The position numbers were made by a program, and so were the translations under genes. The notes below the pieces were generated by a model. The model was not told where the DNA came from, made no database searches, and was given only the letters and a program-made list of their open reading frames with translations. Shown here piece after piece: positions 17,901-25,808 of a stretch of DNA of 64,000 nucleotides (position 1 is the first letter of the stretch; the number at the start of each line of letters is the position of its first letter). Location of the stretch: assembly GCF_002950945.1 (NCBI RefSeq), contig NZ_CP012673.1:12019501-12083500 (forward strand), in the 5' to 3' direction. This stretch comes from Sorangium cellulosum (GTDB lineage: Bacteria > Myxococcota_A > Polyangia > Polyangiales > Polyangiaceae).

Positions 17901-20443
17901 ACGACTCGGACCAAACCGTCCGTGTGGCGGCAGTGCAAGCGATGAGGGCGCTCCTCTCCAGCGACATCGAAGTTCGGCGCCGCGTCGTCAGCAAGCTCGA
18001 CGACGCAGACAGCGCGGTCTGCCTGACGGCGATCACATCCCTGCAGGCGCTGGCTCCGAGCAGTATCGAGGTGCGCCGCCTCATCATCGAGAAGATCGAC
18101 CACCCCGACACGACCGTGCGTCACAACGCGGTTCGCGCCCTGCGAGCGCTCGCATCCCAGGACGTCGAGATCCGTCGCCTCCTCCTCAGGACCACGAGAG
18201 ACCCAGGCGAGTTTGTGCGCGAGGCGGCGGTGTACGCCCTGGAGCCGCTCGTGACGACCGACGCTGAAATTCGCGGCCTCGTCCTCAAGAAGCTCGACGA
18301 TCCAGCCCAGGTCGTGCGAACGGCGGCGCTGCACGCCTTGGGAGGTCTAGCAGCGAGCGACGAGGAAGTTCGAGCAAATATTGTTGCCAGGCTGAACAGC
18401 ACGAGCGAAGTGATGCGCTGGGCTAACACGCGCACCCTCGCGATACTGCTATCAACCCACGAGCAAGCGCGCCGGCTGATGATCGCCAAGCTCGACGACC
18501 CTGGAGAGCTGACGCGCGCCGCGGCCGTGCGCGCGCTCGCGCCGCTCGTGTCTACCGACGCCGATGTAAAGCACCTCGCGATCGGCAGGATCAACGACGC
18601 AGAGGCGATCGTACGCGCTGAGTCGCTCAAGGCGCTGGGTGCGTCCCTGTCACATGACGCCGAGCTGCAGGAGCTGGTCCTCGAGAAGCTCGATGACGAG
18701 TCGTTCGACGTCCGCAGCTCGGCAGCCGACGCGCTCGCGCCGCTGATCGCCAGGGACCACTCCGTGAGACAGCGCCTGCTCGAATGGCTCGGGCTGGTCA
18801 CTGAATTCGGCGACGCCGGAGTGGACCAGACCCGCCGCCGTCTCGCTGACGCTTACGCTCCCCTGCTCGCGCAGGATCCAGGGCTCTTCGCGCAGATCGC
18901 CTCGATGCTCCGCTCGCCCGCGTGGCCGGAGAGGAAGGGCGCGGCGTGGGCGCTCATCGCAATGCCAGGCGGCCCGCCGCCGGAGGTGCTGCCTACCCTG
19001 CGCGCGCTGCTCGATGACGCGCGGGCCGAGGAGAGCTGGCCGGCGCGCCTCACGGCGGCTGCGATGTTGATCAACGACCGCAATCCAGGCGTGATTCACG
19101 CTGCGATCACGGAGACCTTGAATGCATTGGAGTACGCCACGAAGCCCTGGTACAACCTCTCTCGCAACGCCGGCCACATCCGCGCGCAGGCCGCCGAGGT
19201 CCTGGCCACGCTCCAGCCGATCTACTGGAACGACGCCGTCTTCGCGCGCCTGACGCGGGTCCTCCGGGAGGACGCCGATGCCGAGGTGCGCGACGCCGCT
19301 TACCAGGCCGTCCTTCGCCTCGCCGTCTCCCCTGAAGCAGAGCACGACATCGAGGCCTTGCTGAAGTCGCCCTCTGCCCCCGAAACGCAGCTCTCCAAGC
19401 CACCTTCCCCGAGCACCTCCATGCCGCCCCTCCCCCCCTCCGCCGTCCTCCACCTCTCCGATCTCCACTTCGGCACACGCGAGAGCGCCGCCGCCTGGTA
19501 CAGCCAGCTCGCCGAGGATCTCCAGGGCGAGCTCGGCTGCACGAGGCTCGACGCCGTCATCCTCTCCGGCGACATCGCCAACCAGTCCACGCCCGAGGAG
19601 TACGACGCCGCGCGCCTCTTCCTGGAGAAGCTCTGCGGCGAGCTCCACGTGTCTCCGAAACGGGTGATCCCGGTGCCCGGGAACCACGACCTCCACTGGG
19701 GCCTGGCGAAGAAGGCCTACAAGCTGTTCGATCGGGACGAGTACACCGGCAAGCTCGAGGAAGGCCGCTTCATCGACATCGGGAGCGGCGCCGTCCGGGT
19801 GCGCGACGAGGGCCTCTACGCGAAGCGGTTCGAGCACTTCGCGAAGTTCTACGAGGACGTCCGCGGCGAGCCCTATCCCCTCGATCCCGAAGAGCAGGGC
19901 CTGCTCTACCGCCTCCCGGAGCAGCGCCTCCTCGTGCTCGGCCTGAACTCCGCCTGGAACCTCGACCACCACTTCCGCGCGCGCGCCGCCATCCACCCGC
20001 AGGCGCTGAGCCGCGCGCTCGATCAGATCCGGAGCGACCCCGCGGCGCGCGGCTGGCTCAAGATCGCCGTCTGGCACCATCCGGTGAACAGCGCCTTCGA
20101 GGACCGCATCAAGGACCACGGCTTCCTGGAGCGGCTCGCCGGCGCCGACTTCCACCTCGGGCTGCACGGCCACATCCACAAGGCGCAGAGCGGCCTCTAT
20201 CGCTATGACGTCACCGCCGCGGGCCGCCGGCTCGAGCTCGTCTGCGCCGGCACCTTCGGCGCGCCGACCCACGAGTGGGTGCCAGGGTATCCGCTCCAGT
20301 ACCAGCTCCTCCGCTTCGAGGGCGACACGCTCACGGTCGAGACGCGCCGCCGCGAGGAGATCAACGGAGCCTGGAAGCCCGACGCCCGCTGGACCGCGGG
20401 GCGCGGGAAGGATCCGGCGCCGCGGTACCAGGTGCCGCTGTGA
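14912..20443 (+). CDS. NACHT NTPase - HEAT repeat - calcineurin-like phosphoesterase fusion
   Basis: This 1843-residue single protein has no signal peptide or membrane segment. The NACHT-type NTPase has Walker A GDPGCGKTTLL near residue 135 and Walker B ALVLLDGLDEV near 232, followed by NACHT-typical helices (FLHLTFQEYFAGRAL near 495). About 18 HEAT-like repeats of 33 residues each (consensus D-x-E-V-R-R-L-x-x-x-K-L-D-D-x-x-x-x-V-R) run from roughly 682 to 1293, then degenerate helical repeats. The C-terminal domain (about 1510-1843) has every calcineurin-like metallophosphoesterase motif: SDLHF, SGDIAN, PGNHD, WHHP and GHIH. The layout (oligomerising STAND ATPase, repeat sensor, catalytic effector) matches bacterial NLR-like antiphage proteins. 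The phosphoesterase effector is inferred to attack a nucleotide or nucleic acid. It is apparently monocistronic and follows a dead Septu-like locus. Confidence 0.88.
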   Translation: MESVSQHGAPAAPDLADQERRYRGFLVEQLERLTFKGISRSGKAISLPLEAIYVELKAVADVPDAADTYSADERRLLVEAEARGLPDGDLRRELDSLRVERWREESRRGHGRMVRRSMDEAIADPARPGLVILGDPGCGKTTLLHYLALRAAREGLPGHDGAAVRQGTELRGAKGQPRIPIFVPLAAYDDWLRRDHEPLSLCDFLPVYYDTWCSRPGLGPLFRQALDEGRALVLLDGLDEVLDVTTRRHIANQTRALIQGEAARGNRFVVTSRIVGYREAQLPGDLPHVTVLDFGEREIEAFARRWCEACEAWLAGGQATGLTQKRAAQEEKELLAEVRANPSVLRLAANPLLLTMLALLRRQGGRLPDERVRLYERYIDMLLDSNWESARSDGARTREPARFDRNLATTYLVELALWLQRHKPSGTARRRDLEGALVEIALRADGIEPLKASPKDRQQAQDKAALFFKDMRHFAGLLAERGQDAFGFLHLTFQEYFAGRALARMEPDERWVILKENLHRPRWREPILLCAGQLGIVEGRSKAVSDLGRRILGAGSPHEELLHRDVLLASAMAADGVGFDRALLDELALKLMELADDLVPAVRVEALSGLAKLARSSHQGARSWLLEQVRRKRHPGKMARALEGVLGAENLAELRQAFGEWIDGSEYLACRYAVDALKTMASSDQATRNLFLERLSTKDRNVRWMVVSALGTLASTDSDVRDTLLAELDDPSGGARQAAITALGELAPRDRVVRSLVLAKLDDPHHEVREEAVGALGALVAADEEVRRGMISRLDDTDKWVRKAAARTLGRLAWRDQEVRRLLVAKLDDPHHEVREETVSALGALVSSDREARRLLLAKLDDRDPWLREVVVHALGALVTNDEEVGSHIRGKFDDPHYKVRIAALGALKPILSSDAKARQLALRGLAHEEWPMRNEVLPEMIGALKGLSPLDGETRQLLIGKLDDERWIVRKEVVSALEPSVPLDARVRELVLNKLDDSDQTVRVAAVQAMRALLSSDIEVRRRVVSKLDDADSAVCLTAITSLQALAPSSIEVRRLIIEKIDHPDTTVRHNAVRALRALASQDVEIRRLLLRTTRDPGEFVREAAVYALEPLVTTDAEIRGLVLKKLDDPAQVVRTAALHALGGLAASDEEVRANIVARLNSTSEVMRWANTRTLAILLSTHEQARRLMIAKLDDPGELTRAAAVRALAPLVSTDADVKHLAIGRINDAEAIVRAESLKALGASLSHDAELQELVLEKLDDESFDVRSSAADALAPLIARDHSVRQRLLEWLGLVTEFGDAGVDQTRRRLADAYAPLLAQDPGLFAQIASMLRSPAWPERKGAAWALIAMPGGPPPEVLPTLRALLDDARAEESWPARLTAAAMLINDRNPGVIHAAITETLNALEYATKPWYNLSRNAGHIRAQAAEVLATLQPIYWNDAVFARLTRVLREDADAEVRDAAYQAVLRLAVSPEAEHDIEALLKSPSAPETQLSKPPSPSTSMPPLPPSAVLHLSDLHFGTRESAAAWYSQLAEDLQGELGCTRLDAVILSGDIANQSTPEEYDAARLFLEKLCGELHVSPKRVIPVPGNHDLHWGLAKKAYKLFDRDEYTGKLEEGRFIDIGSGAVRVRDEGLYAKRFEHFAKFYEDVRGEPYPLDPEEQGLLYRLPEQRLLVLGLNSAWNLDHHFRARAAIHPQALSRALDQIRSDPAARGWLKIAVWHHPVNSAFEDRIKDHGFLERLAGADFHLGLHGHIHKAQSGLYRYDVTAAGRRLELVCAGTFGAPTHEWVPGYPLQYQLLRFEGDTLTVETRRREEINGAWKPDARWTAGRGKDPAPRYQVPL

Positions 20444-20530
20444 ACCGTGGCTCGCGCGGATCTCCCTGATTGCGCGCGCGATCCACACCCAGCGACGAGC
20501 CGCGCGGCGTCCAGCACCGCCCCATGCTCG

Positions 20531-21334
20531 CTACCGGATCCCCAGCGCCTGCTTCAACGAGGGCAGGAAACGGCGGCTCACCGAGACGCTCTGCCCATCG
20601 GACAGGTGCAGGACGGCGCCGCCGGGCTCCGGCTCGAGCGCCCGGATCGCGTCCGCGCGGACGAGCTCGGAGCGATGCACGCGGAGAAAGCCGAGCCCCG
20701 ACAGGCGCTCCTCCAGCGTGCTCAGGCTCTCACGCACGAGGTGCTCCTCGCCGTCGAGCGCGAACGTCGTGTACTTGTCCTCGGCGCGGAAGCGGGTGAT
20801 CCGGCGAGGATCGAAGAAGAGGATCCTGCCGGCGTCGTGGACGCAGAGCAGCGGCGGCGCGCCACCGGCCTCTCGACCGGCGCCGCCGTGCGGTCGCACG
20901 CGCGGCGCGCCGCTCTCGTCCTCGGTCGGGCCCGGGCCCGCGCGCTCGCGCGCGAGCAGGCGGTGCGCGACCTTGTCGAGGGCCCGCGCGAGGCGCTCTT
21001 GCGCCACGGGCTTGAGCAGGTAGTCGACCGCGTCCGCGTCGAAGGCGAGCGCGGCGTGCTGCGCGTGCGCCGTCGTGAAGACCACGAGCGGCACGTCGCC
21101 CCCGTCGACGACGTCAACGGCATCCGCCACGCCAAAGCCATCCATGCCTGGCATCTCCACGTCGAGCAGCAGCAGATCGGGGCGCAGCGCCCGCATCTGC
21201 TCGAGCGCCTCGAGCCCCGTGGCCGCCTCCGCCACGACCTCGACGTTCGCGACGCGGCCGAGCATGCGGATGAGCCGCGCCCGCGCGAGCGCCTCGTCGT
21301 CGACCACGAGGACACGCAGGGGGCGCGCGGTCAT
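20531..21334 (-). CDS. LytTR-type response regulator
   Basis: This 267-residue regulator has a receiver domain (VLVVDDEALAR; phosphoacceptor Asp in LLLLDVEMPGMDG; FTTAHAQ; DYLLKPV), a short Gly/Pro-rich linker, and a LytTR DNA-binding domain. The latter includes EDKYTTFALDGEEHLVRESL, then LRVHRSELVR and a terminal SVSRRFLPSLK. LytTR regulators bind pairs of direct repeats and commonly control exported functions. The ATG overlaps the histidine-kinase stop by four bases (ATGA), so the pair is one operon. It converges on the NACHT gene with an 87-base gap. Targets cannot be read from the sequence, but 41-bp direct repeats upstream of the kinase gene are candidate autoregulatory sites. Confidence 0.93.
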   Translation of the reverse strand: MTARPLRVLVVDDEALARARLIRMLGRVANVEVVAEAATGLEALEQMRALRPDLLLLDVEMPGMDGFGVADAVDVVDGGDVPLVVFTTAHAQHAALAFDADAVDYLLKPVAQERLARALDKVAHRLLARERAGPGPTEDESGAPRVRPHGGAGREAGGAPPLLCVHDAGRILFFDPRRITRFRAEDKYTTFALDGEEHLVRESLSTLEERLSGLGFLRVHRSELVRADAIRALEPEPGGAVLHLSDGQSVSVSRRFLPSLKQALGIR

Positions 21335-22422
21335 GAAGGCCGCACCACGGGCAGCCGGAGCTGCGCGACGAACCCGCCCTCGGGCGCGGGCTCCGCGACG
21401 AGCCTGCCATCCTCTCCGTAGAGCAGGCGCAGCCGCTCGCGCAGATCGGCGAGGCTCGTGCCGGTGCCAGGCCGGATTGCGGGCGTCGGACCGGGGCCGT
21501 CGTCGAGGACGGACAGCAGGAGATCCTCGCCGGCGAGCTCGGCGCGCACGGTCACCGATCCGCCGCGCACCCGCCCGCCGATCCCGTGCTTGACGGCGTT
21601 CTCCACGAGCGGCTGAAGCAGCATCGGAGGCACCTGGATGGCCCGCAGCGACGGATCGACGTCGACGGAGTACCGCAATCGCTCGCGGAACCGGATCGTC
21701 TCGATGCTGAGGTAATCGTTCGCGCACGCGACCTCGTCGACCAGGGGGACGGCGAGCCGCGTCGAGGACTCGAGCGCGTAGCGGAACAGCGCGGCCAGCC
21801 GCCCGAGCGTCTCCTCCGCGAGCTCGGGATCGGTGGGGATGAGGCTCATGACGCTGTTCAGGCTGTTGTAGAGAAAGTGAGGGTTGGTCCGCGCCTGCAG
21901 GAGGCGCAGGCGGGCGTCCTGCGCCGCGAGGCGCTCCTCGTGGGCGAGGTCCCTCTCCTTCCGGATGCGCGCCAGGAGGCGATCGTAGGTGGCGTAGGCG
22001 CCGAGCCACAGATAGCTGAGGAGGATGCCCTGGACGACGAGGCGGAAAGGCACGCTGACCATCTCGTGGTGAACGGCGCTCAAGAGAGGCACGATCGCGA
22101 GCGTGCAGGGGATGACCACCGCGGGGACCGTCGTCACGTAGATGAAGCGCCGCATGGGCCGGGCGAGCCGGTGGAGAGGGAGCCGGGCGAGACCGAGGTT
22201 GTAGGTCGCGGCCAGCGCCACCGTGATCACGTTCGTGTAGATCGCGGTGCAGGCCAGCTTGCGCAGCCCGGCCGCGACATCGAAGCTCGGATCGTCCCAC
22301 CGCGCGATGTCGGGGCGCAAGAGCAGGAGGATTCCGATCGGCGCCACCGCTCCGAACCACAACGCCGACCATGGGATGAGGCCGGAGCGCGGCGGGGAGG
22401 GCTCGCTGCGGGAGGAGAGCAC
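21331..22422 (-). CDS. LytS/YehU-like sensor histidine kinase
   Basis: This 363-residue kinase has several hydrophobic segments in the N-terminal half (LIPWSALWFGAVAPIGILLL, a second around YTNVITVALAATYNLGL, then IYVTTVPAVVIPCTLAIVPL and a fourth near LVVQGILLSYLWLGA). They lead to a His_kinase (PF06580-type) core with NPHFLYNSLNSV carrying the phosphorylated histidine. A HATPase_c domain follows (LLQPLVENAVKHG N-box, DDGPG, GTSLADLRERL). The stimulus is unknown and no large periplasmic sensor domain is visible. It autophosphorylates and passes the phosphate to the overlapping LytTR regulator. The upstream region, shared with a divergent small exported protein, holds periodic repeats. Confidence 0.93.
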   Translation of the reverse strand: MLSSRSEPSPPRSGLIPWSALWFGAVAPIGILLLLRPDIARWDDPSFDVAAGLRKLACTAIYTNVITVALAATYNLGLARLPLHRLARPMRRFIYVTTVPAVVIPCTLAIVPLLSAVHHEMVSVPFRLVVQGILLSYLWLGAYATYDRLLARIRKERDLAHEERLAAQDARLRLLQARTNPHFLYNSLNSVMSLIPTDPELAEETLGRLAALFRYALESSTRLAVPLVDEVACANDYLSIETIRFRERLRYSVDVDPSLRAIQVPPMLLQPLVENAVKHGIGGRVRGGSVTVRAELAGEDLLLSVLDDGPGPTPAIRPGTGTSLADLRERLRLLYGEDGRLVAEPAPEGGFVAQLRLPVVRPS

Positions 22423-22455
22423 GGCATGAACAGAGTAGCATGGCGCCGCGCACGG

Positions 22456-22644
22456 AGGCGGCGTGCGGCGCGACGAACGGTAGCCCGCGTGGCGTGAGCG
22501 GCGGCGCGGCGCGACGAACGGTCGGCGGCGCGGCGCGGGCGGCGGCGCGGCGCGATGAACGGTCGACGGCGCGGCGCGGGCGGCTGGCGCCCGCCGCCGG
22601 GAAGGCCCGGAGGCCGACGGCTCTTCTGCGGTCGCCGTTCATCG
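22456..22644. promoter_or_regulatory. 41-bp direct repeats upstream of the LytS-like gene
   Basis: CGACGAACGG, CGACGAACGG and CGATGAACGG occur at 22471, 22512 and 22553, exactly 41 bases apart (about four helical turns), within longer units rich in GCGGCGCGG. An inverted copy (CCGTTCATCG) lies at 22635. They are 50 to 220 bases upstream of the kinase start codon, in the divergent promoter region. They are plausible binding sites for a dimeric or multimeric regulator. Assignment to the LytTR protein is a guess. Confidence 0.5.
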
Positions 22645-22756
22645 CGCATCGCCGCGCGGCCGTCGGCGGACGCGGGCTGTCCCGCGGCGGCGAAGGCATC
22701 ATGGGTCACACGTGCCGCGCCGCCTGGTGCGAGAGAGAGAGAGAGGAGACGTGGTC

Positions 22757-23152
22757 ATGAGACATCGACGACACCGATGGTTCCTCGCCGCGCCGATCGC
22801 GGTGGTCTTTGGGCTGCTCTTCGGCATCGGCGCGGGCTTCCCCGACGCCTCGGAGGCCTTTGCGTCTCGCGCCCTCGGCCCCCTTTCGCGCTTTGCGCTG
22901 CCGAGCGAGGCGCAAACGAGCTTCGAGGGCCGCGTGGTCGAGCGGCTGAACGCGGGCGCCTACACGTACCTCCAGATCGAGGGGCCCGGCGGGGCGCGCT
23001 CCTGGGCCGTCACCCTGACGTCCTCGAAGGGGGCGCGCGCCTCCGCGGACAGGGTGCACGTGACCGCGATGGGGTTCGCGGATCACTTCGACTCGAAGCG
23101 GCTCGGCCGAAGTTTCGACGATCTGTATTTCGCGGTCGTTCGGCCGCTGTGA
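22757..23152 (+). CDS. Small exported protein, OB-fold-like
   Basis: The protein has 131 residues. The basic MRHRRHRW followed by FLAAPIAVVFGLLFGIGAG is a signal peptide or single N-terminal anchor. The mature part has short strands (FEGRVVERLNAGAYTYLQIEG, WAVTLTS, DRVHVTAMGF) resembling the small OB-fold proteins of the NrfJ/BOF kind; this is a tentative match. The ATG was chosen over one 45 bases upstream because it has GAGAGGAGAC at proper spacing and because the signal peptide starts there. It is followed after 36 bases by another exported protein gene on the same strand, possibly co-transcribed. Confidence 0.75.
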   Translation: MRHRRHRWFLAAPIAVVFGLLFGIGAGFPDASEAFASRALGPLSRFALPSEAQTSFEGRVVERLNAGAYTYLQIEGPGGARSWAVTLTSSKGARASADRVHVTAMGFADHFDSKRLGRSFDDLYFAVVRPL

Positions 23153-23188
23153 TGTCCCCTGAGGATCGATGAACAGAGGAGCTTTACG

Positions 23189-23764
23189 ATGAACAATGCG
23201 CTCTTATTTCGGGGTGTCGTGTCGGTGTTCTTCTGCGCCGCCGGAGCGGTCGCCCTCGGCTGCTCGAGCGGCGAGGCGGACGATCCGCCGGCCGACGGAT
23301 CGAGCTCGCCGCTGAGCGGTTGCGAGAAAGGCAAGATCGAGTCGGATCTGGTCGAGGGCCTCGAGCTGTCGGGGCCCGGCGTCGACCCCCAGACGAAGCA
23401 GGTCCGCGCCGGCAGCTACGTCATGGCGTCGACCTACCTCGCGATGCGGCCCGGGCTGGATCACGGAGAGGCGCTGGGGGTCGCGGGGCCCGTGGTCGAG
23501 GCGGTCATGACGGCCAAAGGCGCGGTGGCGGTGATGGCCAGCCAGTCCGCGGACTGCGCGGCGCTGCGCACGCTCAGCGTGTGGGAGAGCGAAGAAGACA
23601 TGTTCGCCTTCGTCATGGGCCCCGCTCACGTGGAGGCCATGAGCCACACCTCCGAGCTCAGCCGAGGCACGAGCAACACGGTTTCGTGGGAGGGGACCGA
23701 GGAGGACGTGACCTGGGAGGAGGGCGCGCGGCGGCTGGCGAGCGAGAACGCAAGCGATTACTGA
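23189..23764 (+). CDS. Lipoprotein of unknown function
   Basis: This 191-residue protein begins with a signal sequence ending in VALGCSSGE, consistent with lipidation at the cysteine. The mature domain contains VVEAVMTAKGAVAVMASQS, CAALRTLSVWESEEDMFAFVMGP and AHVEAMSHTSEL. That resembles the ferredoxin-like antibiotic-biosynthesis monooxygenase (ABM)/DUF3291 type of fold, in which a Trp-rich strand precedes a helix reporting a xx-F-xx-xxH. This is a tentative structural resemblance and no catalytic residues can be named. The start has AGAGGAG a few bases upstream. It converges on the SUMF1 gene with a 22-base gap. Confidence 0.75.
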   Translation: MNNALLFRGVVSVFFCAAGAVALGCSSGEADDPPADGSSSPLSGCEKGKIESDLVEGLELSGPGVDPQTKQVRAGSYVMASTYLAMRPGLDHGEALGVAGPVVEAVMTAKGAVAVMASQSADCAALRTLSVWESEEDMFAFVMGPAHVEAMSHTSELSRGTSNTVSWEGTEEDVTWEEGARRLASENASDY

Positions 23765-23786
23765 CCAGGGGACGCGCTGCGGGCCG

Positions 23787-24752
23787 CTACTCGTCGCGCG
23801 CGCAGCGGATGCCGTAGAAGGAATTGGCGTTCTCCGGCGGCTCGCCGAGACGGTACGTCGGGCTGAGCGTGCCCTCGTCGTGGGAAAAGGCGCCGCCGCG
23901 GGCTTCCCGGCCGAAGCCGCCGTCGCTCAGCTGCGCACAGTTGATGCAGCGCGCGATCAGATCCAGCTCGGCGTGGTAGTCGAGGACCCACTCGAACAAG
24001 CTGCCCGCGAGATCGGCCTGCTTCCATTCCCCGTCGCCGGCCGGGGACTTCGACCCGACGGGCGGGACCGGGCACACCGTCTGTTCGGTCGGACAACCGT
24101 ACACGGCCAGCGCGTCGCTCGGGGCGTCCCCTCCCCACGGGTACACGAAGTGCTGGTTGCCGCCGACGGCGGCGTAGCTCCACTCCGCCTCCGTGGGCAA
24201 CCGGCCCTCGTCCCAGGCGCAGAAGGCGAACGCGACATACCAGCTCACACAGTTGATCGGCGCCTCCTCGTTGCCCGTGGGCTCGTCGGTCCACGTGCGA
24301 AAATTGGCGTCGCATTGCAGCTCGGCCCGCAGCTCGTCCTGCCCTGCGGGCAGGCGCGAATCCCACGCCGGGTCCCAGCCGCTGCCCTCGATGAGCGGGT
24401 GCGCGCCGGCGCCCGCGGCCGGCCGGGTCGCCGGGTACCCCTCGAGGAACTGACGGAAGCGGCCCACCGTCACCTCGAAGCGATCGAGGTGGAAATCGGC
24501 CACCGTGGCCGGATACACGGCGTCGGGGACGCGGCTGTCGACGCGGTTGAACTGGCCGCCCTTCACCTCGCCTGCGGCGCAGCAGCTCTCGCTGGCCTCG
24601 GGGCCGCAGGTGGGCGCGACCTGCTCGCAGCGCGGCACCACGAAGACGTTCGGCTCCACGTCGGGGATACACGCGCCCCCGGCGACCGCCGCAAGCGCGA
24701 CCGCGGCGAGAGACCCGAGGAGACACCGCTGCATTCGATGACCTGTGCGCAT
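23787..24752 (-). CDS. SUMF1/FGE-sulfatase-domain exported protein
   Basis: This 321-residue protein has a signal peptide (LLGSLAAVALAAVAGGAC, possibly a lipoprotein) and a Cys-containing linker. The formylglycine-generating-enzyme-like domain has FEVTVGRFRQFLEGYP, the block PINCVSWYVAFAFCAWDEGR with LPTEAEWSYAA, FEWVLDY, RGGAFSH and the closing YGIRCARD. The paired active-site cysteines of true sulfatase-activating FGEs are not evident near RGGAF. It is therefore more likely one of the many non-canonical SUMF1 proteins that myxobacteria place next to Ser/Thr kinases. Its ATG overlaps the stop of the PEGA gene (TGATG), making it the third gene of a kinase - PEGA - SUMF1 operon. Confidence 0.88.
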   Translation of the reverse strand: MRTGHRMQRCLLGSLAAVALAAVAGGACIPDVEPNVFVVPRCEQVAPTCGPEASESCCAAGEVKGGQFNRVDSRVPDAVYPATVADFHLDRFEVTVGRFRQFLEGYPATRPAAGAGAHPLIEGSGWDPAWDSRLPAGQDELRAELQCDANFRTWTDEPTGNEEAPINCVSWYVAFAFCAWDEGRLPTEAEWSYAAVGGNQHFVYPWGGDAPSDALAVYGCPTEQTVCPVPPVGSKSPAGDGEWKQADLAGSLFEWVLDYHAELDLIARCINCAQLSDGGFGREARGGAFSHDEGTLSPTYRLGEPPENANSFYGIRCARDE

Positions 24753-25777
24753 CAGAAGCTCCCGACGAGGGTGGCGCCGGCGCCCGAGGGCGCGATCCAG
24801 GGCAACGCGACGGTCGACCGCGCGGGCGCAGGCTCCTGCTCCGTGCCCGACCGCGCGATCCCGACCACCGCCGCTCCGATCGCGACGAGCCCGGCGCCGC
24901 CGAGGCCGACGAAGAGGGCGAAATCACGGTTCTTGCGCGCGTTGTCGGCCGCGAAGTCATAGCCGGGCTCGCAGTAGGTCCCGCCCCGGACCTCGCGGCA
25001 GTTCTCCCGCAACGCGCTGATCGCGGACAGGTCGTCGACCAGGAACCCGATCGACGCGCCGCCGAGGGCGATGCCCGCCGCGCCCGAGATCCAGGCCCAG
25101 GTCGGGACGCCCCCGCCCGACGCGCCCTGCACCTTCGCCTCGGCCTTGTCCGGGCTGCCCGCGGCGACGGGGCGCAGCGTGAGCTCGACCGTCACCGTCT
25201 CGCCCTCCGCGAGCGTGACCGAGCGGGTCTCGGCCTGGTGTCCCGGGGCGCTCGCGCGGACCTCGTGCGCGCCCGGGTCGGCCGGCAGCGGCTCGCCCAG
25301 CGCGGCCGCCGGGAGCGTCGTGCCGTCGCGCTGCACCTCGACGCCGGCGGGGGCGCCGTGGACCACGACGCGCAGCTTCGGCAGACGCGGCTCGAGCGCG
25401 GCGATCCCCTTCTGCGCGAGCTCCTCGAGGCCTCGCCGCCGCTGCTCCCCCGTCGTCTCGCGGTTCAGCACGAGGGCCCGGTGGTAGCCCTGCCAGGCCG
25501 TCGCGAGCTTGCCCGCGCGCTCGTGGCACCGGGCGATGTTGAGCATGGTGCTCGCGGAGGGGTTCAGGGCGAGGCTCGCCTCGAATTTCGGGCACCCCGC
25601 CGCGTCATCGCCCTTCTCGACCAGCGCGCGCGCGGTCTTGAAGAGCGCCTCTGCGGCCACGGGATCACGCGCGGGCTGAGCGCCGGCGGGCTGAGCGCCG
25701 GCGGGCTGCTGCGCGTGCGCCGCCGAGCCGATGAGCCCGAGCGCCGCGGCGCACGTGAACCTGACGAGAAAGCGCAT
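24752..25777 (-). CDS. TPR/PEGA-domain exported protein
   Basis: This 341-residue protein has a signal peptide (FTCAAALGLIGSAAHA) and a short repeat AQPAGAQPAGAQPA. A TPR-like helical segment (EALFKTARALVEKGD, CPKFEASLALNPSASTMLNIARCHERAGK) follows. A PEGA-type beta sandwich comes next (LRVVVHGAPAGVEVQRDG...PADPGAHEVRASAPGHQ), and two hydrophobic segments near the C-terminus (WISGAAGIALGGASIGFLV, FALFVGLGGAGLVAIGAAVVG). The architecture is a hallmark of myxobacterial genes adjacent to Hanks kinases, probably a cell-envelope scaffold. It starts 31 bases after the kinase stop and overlaps the SUMF1 gene at its end. The start at MRFLVRF is chosen because it begins the signal peptide. Confidence 0.88.
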   Translation of the reverse strand: MRFLVRFTCAAALGLIGSAAHAQQPAGAQPAGAQPARDPVAAEALFKTARALVEKGDDAAGCPKFEASLALNPSASTMLNIARCHERAGKLATAWQGYHRALVLNRETTGEQRRRGLEELAQKGIAALEPRLPKLRVVVHGAPAGVEVQRDGTTLPAAALGEPLPADPGAHEVRASAPGHQAETRSVTLAEGETVTVELTLRPVAAGSPDKAEAKVQGASGGGVPTWAWISGAAGIALGGASIGFLVDDLSAISALRENCREVRGGTYCEPGYDFAADNARKNRDFALFVGLGGAGLVAIGAAVVGIARSGTEQEPAPARSTVALPWIAPSGAGATLVGSF

Positions 25778-25808
25778 GTCCGGCGCGAGGCCGGGACGGC
25801 GGCGGGTG

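Noticed and set aside
20531..22702. A single fused kinase-regulator protein from one long minus-strand frame
   Set aside because: The regulator's frame is open upstream only as Arg-rich sequence; the kinase lies in a different frame with an ATGA junction.
23787..24752. A true sulfatase-activating FGE
   Set aside because: The cysteine pair needed near RGGAF is not seen and there is no sulfatase gene nearby; only the fold is claimed.
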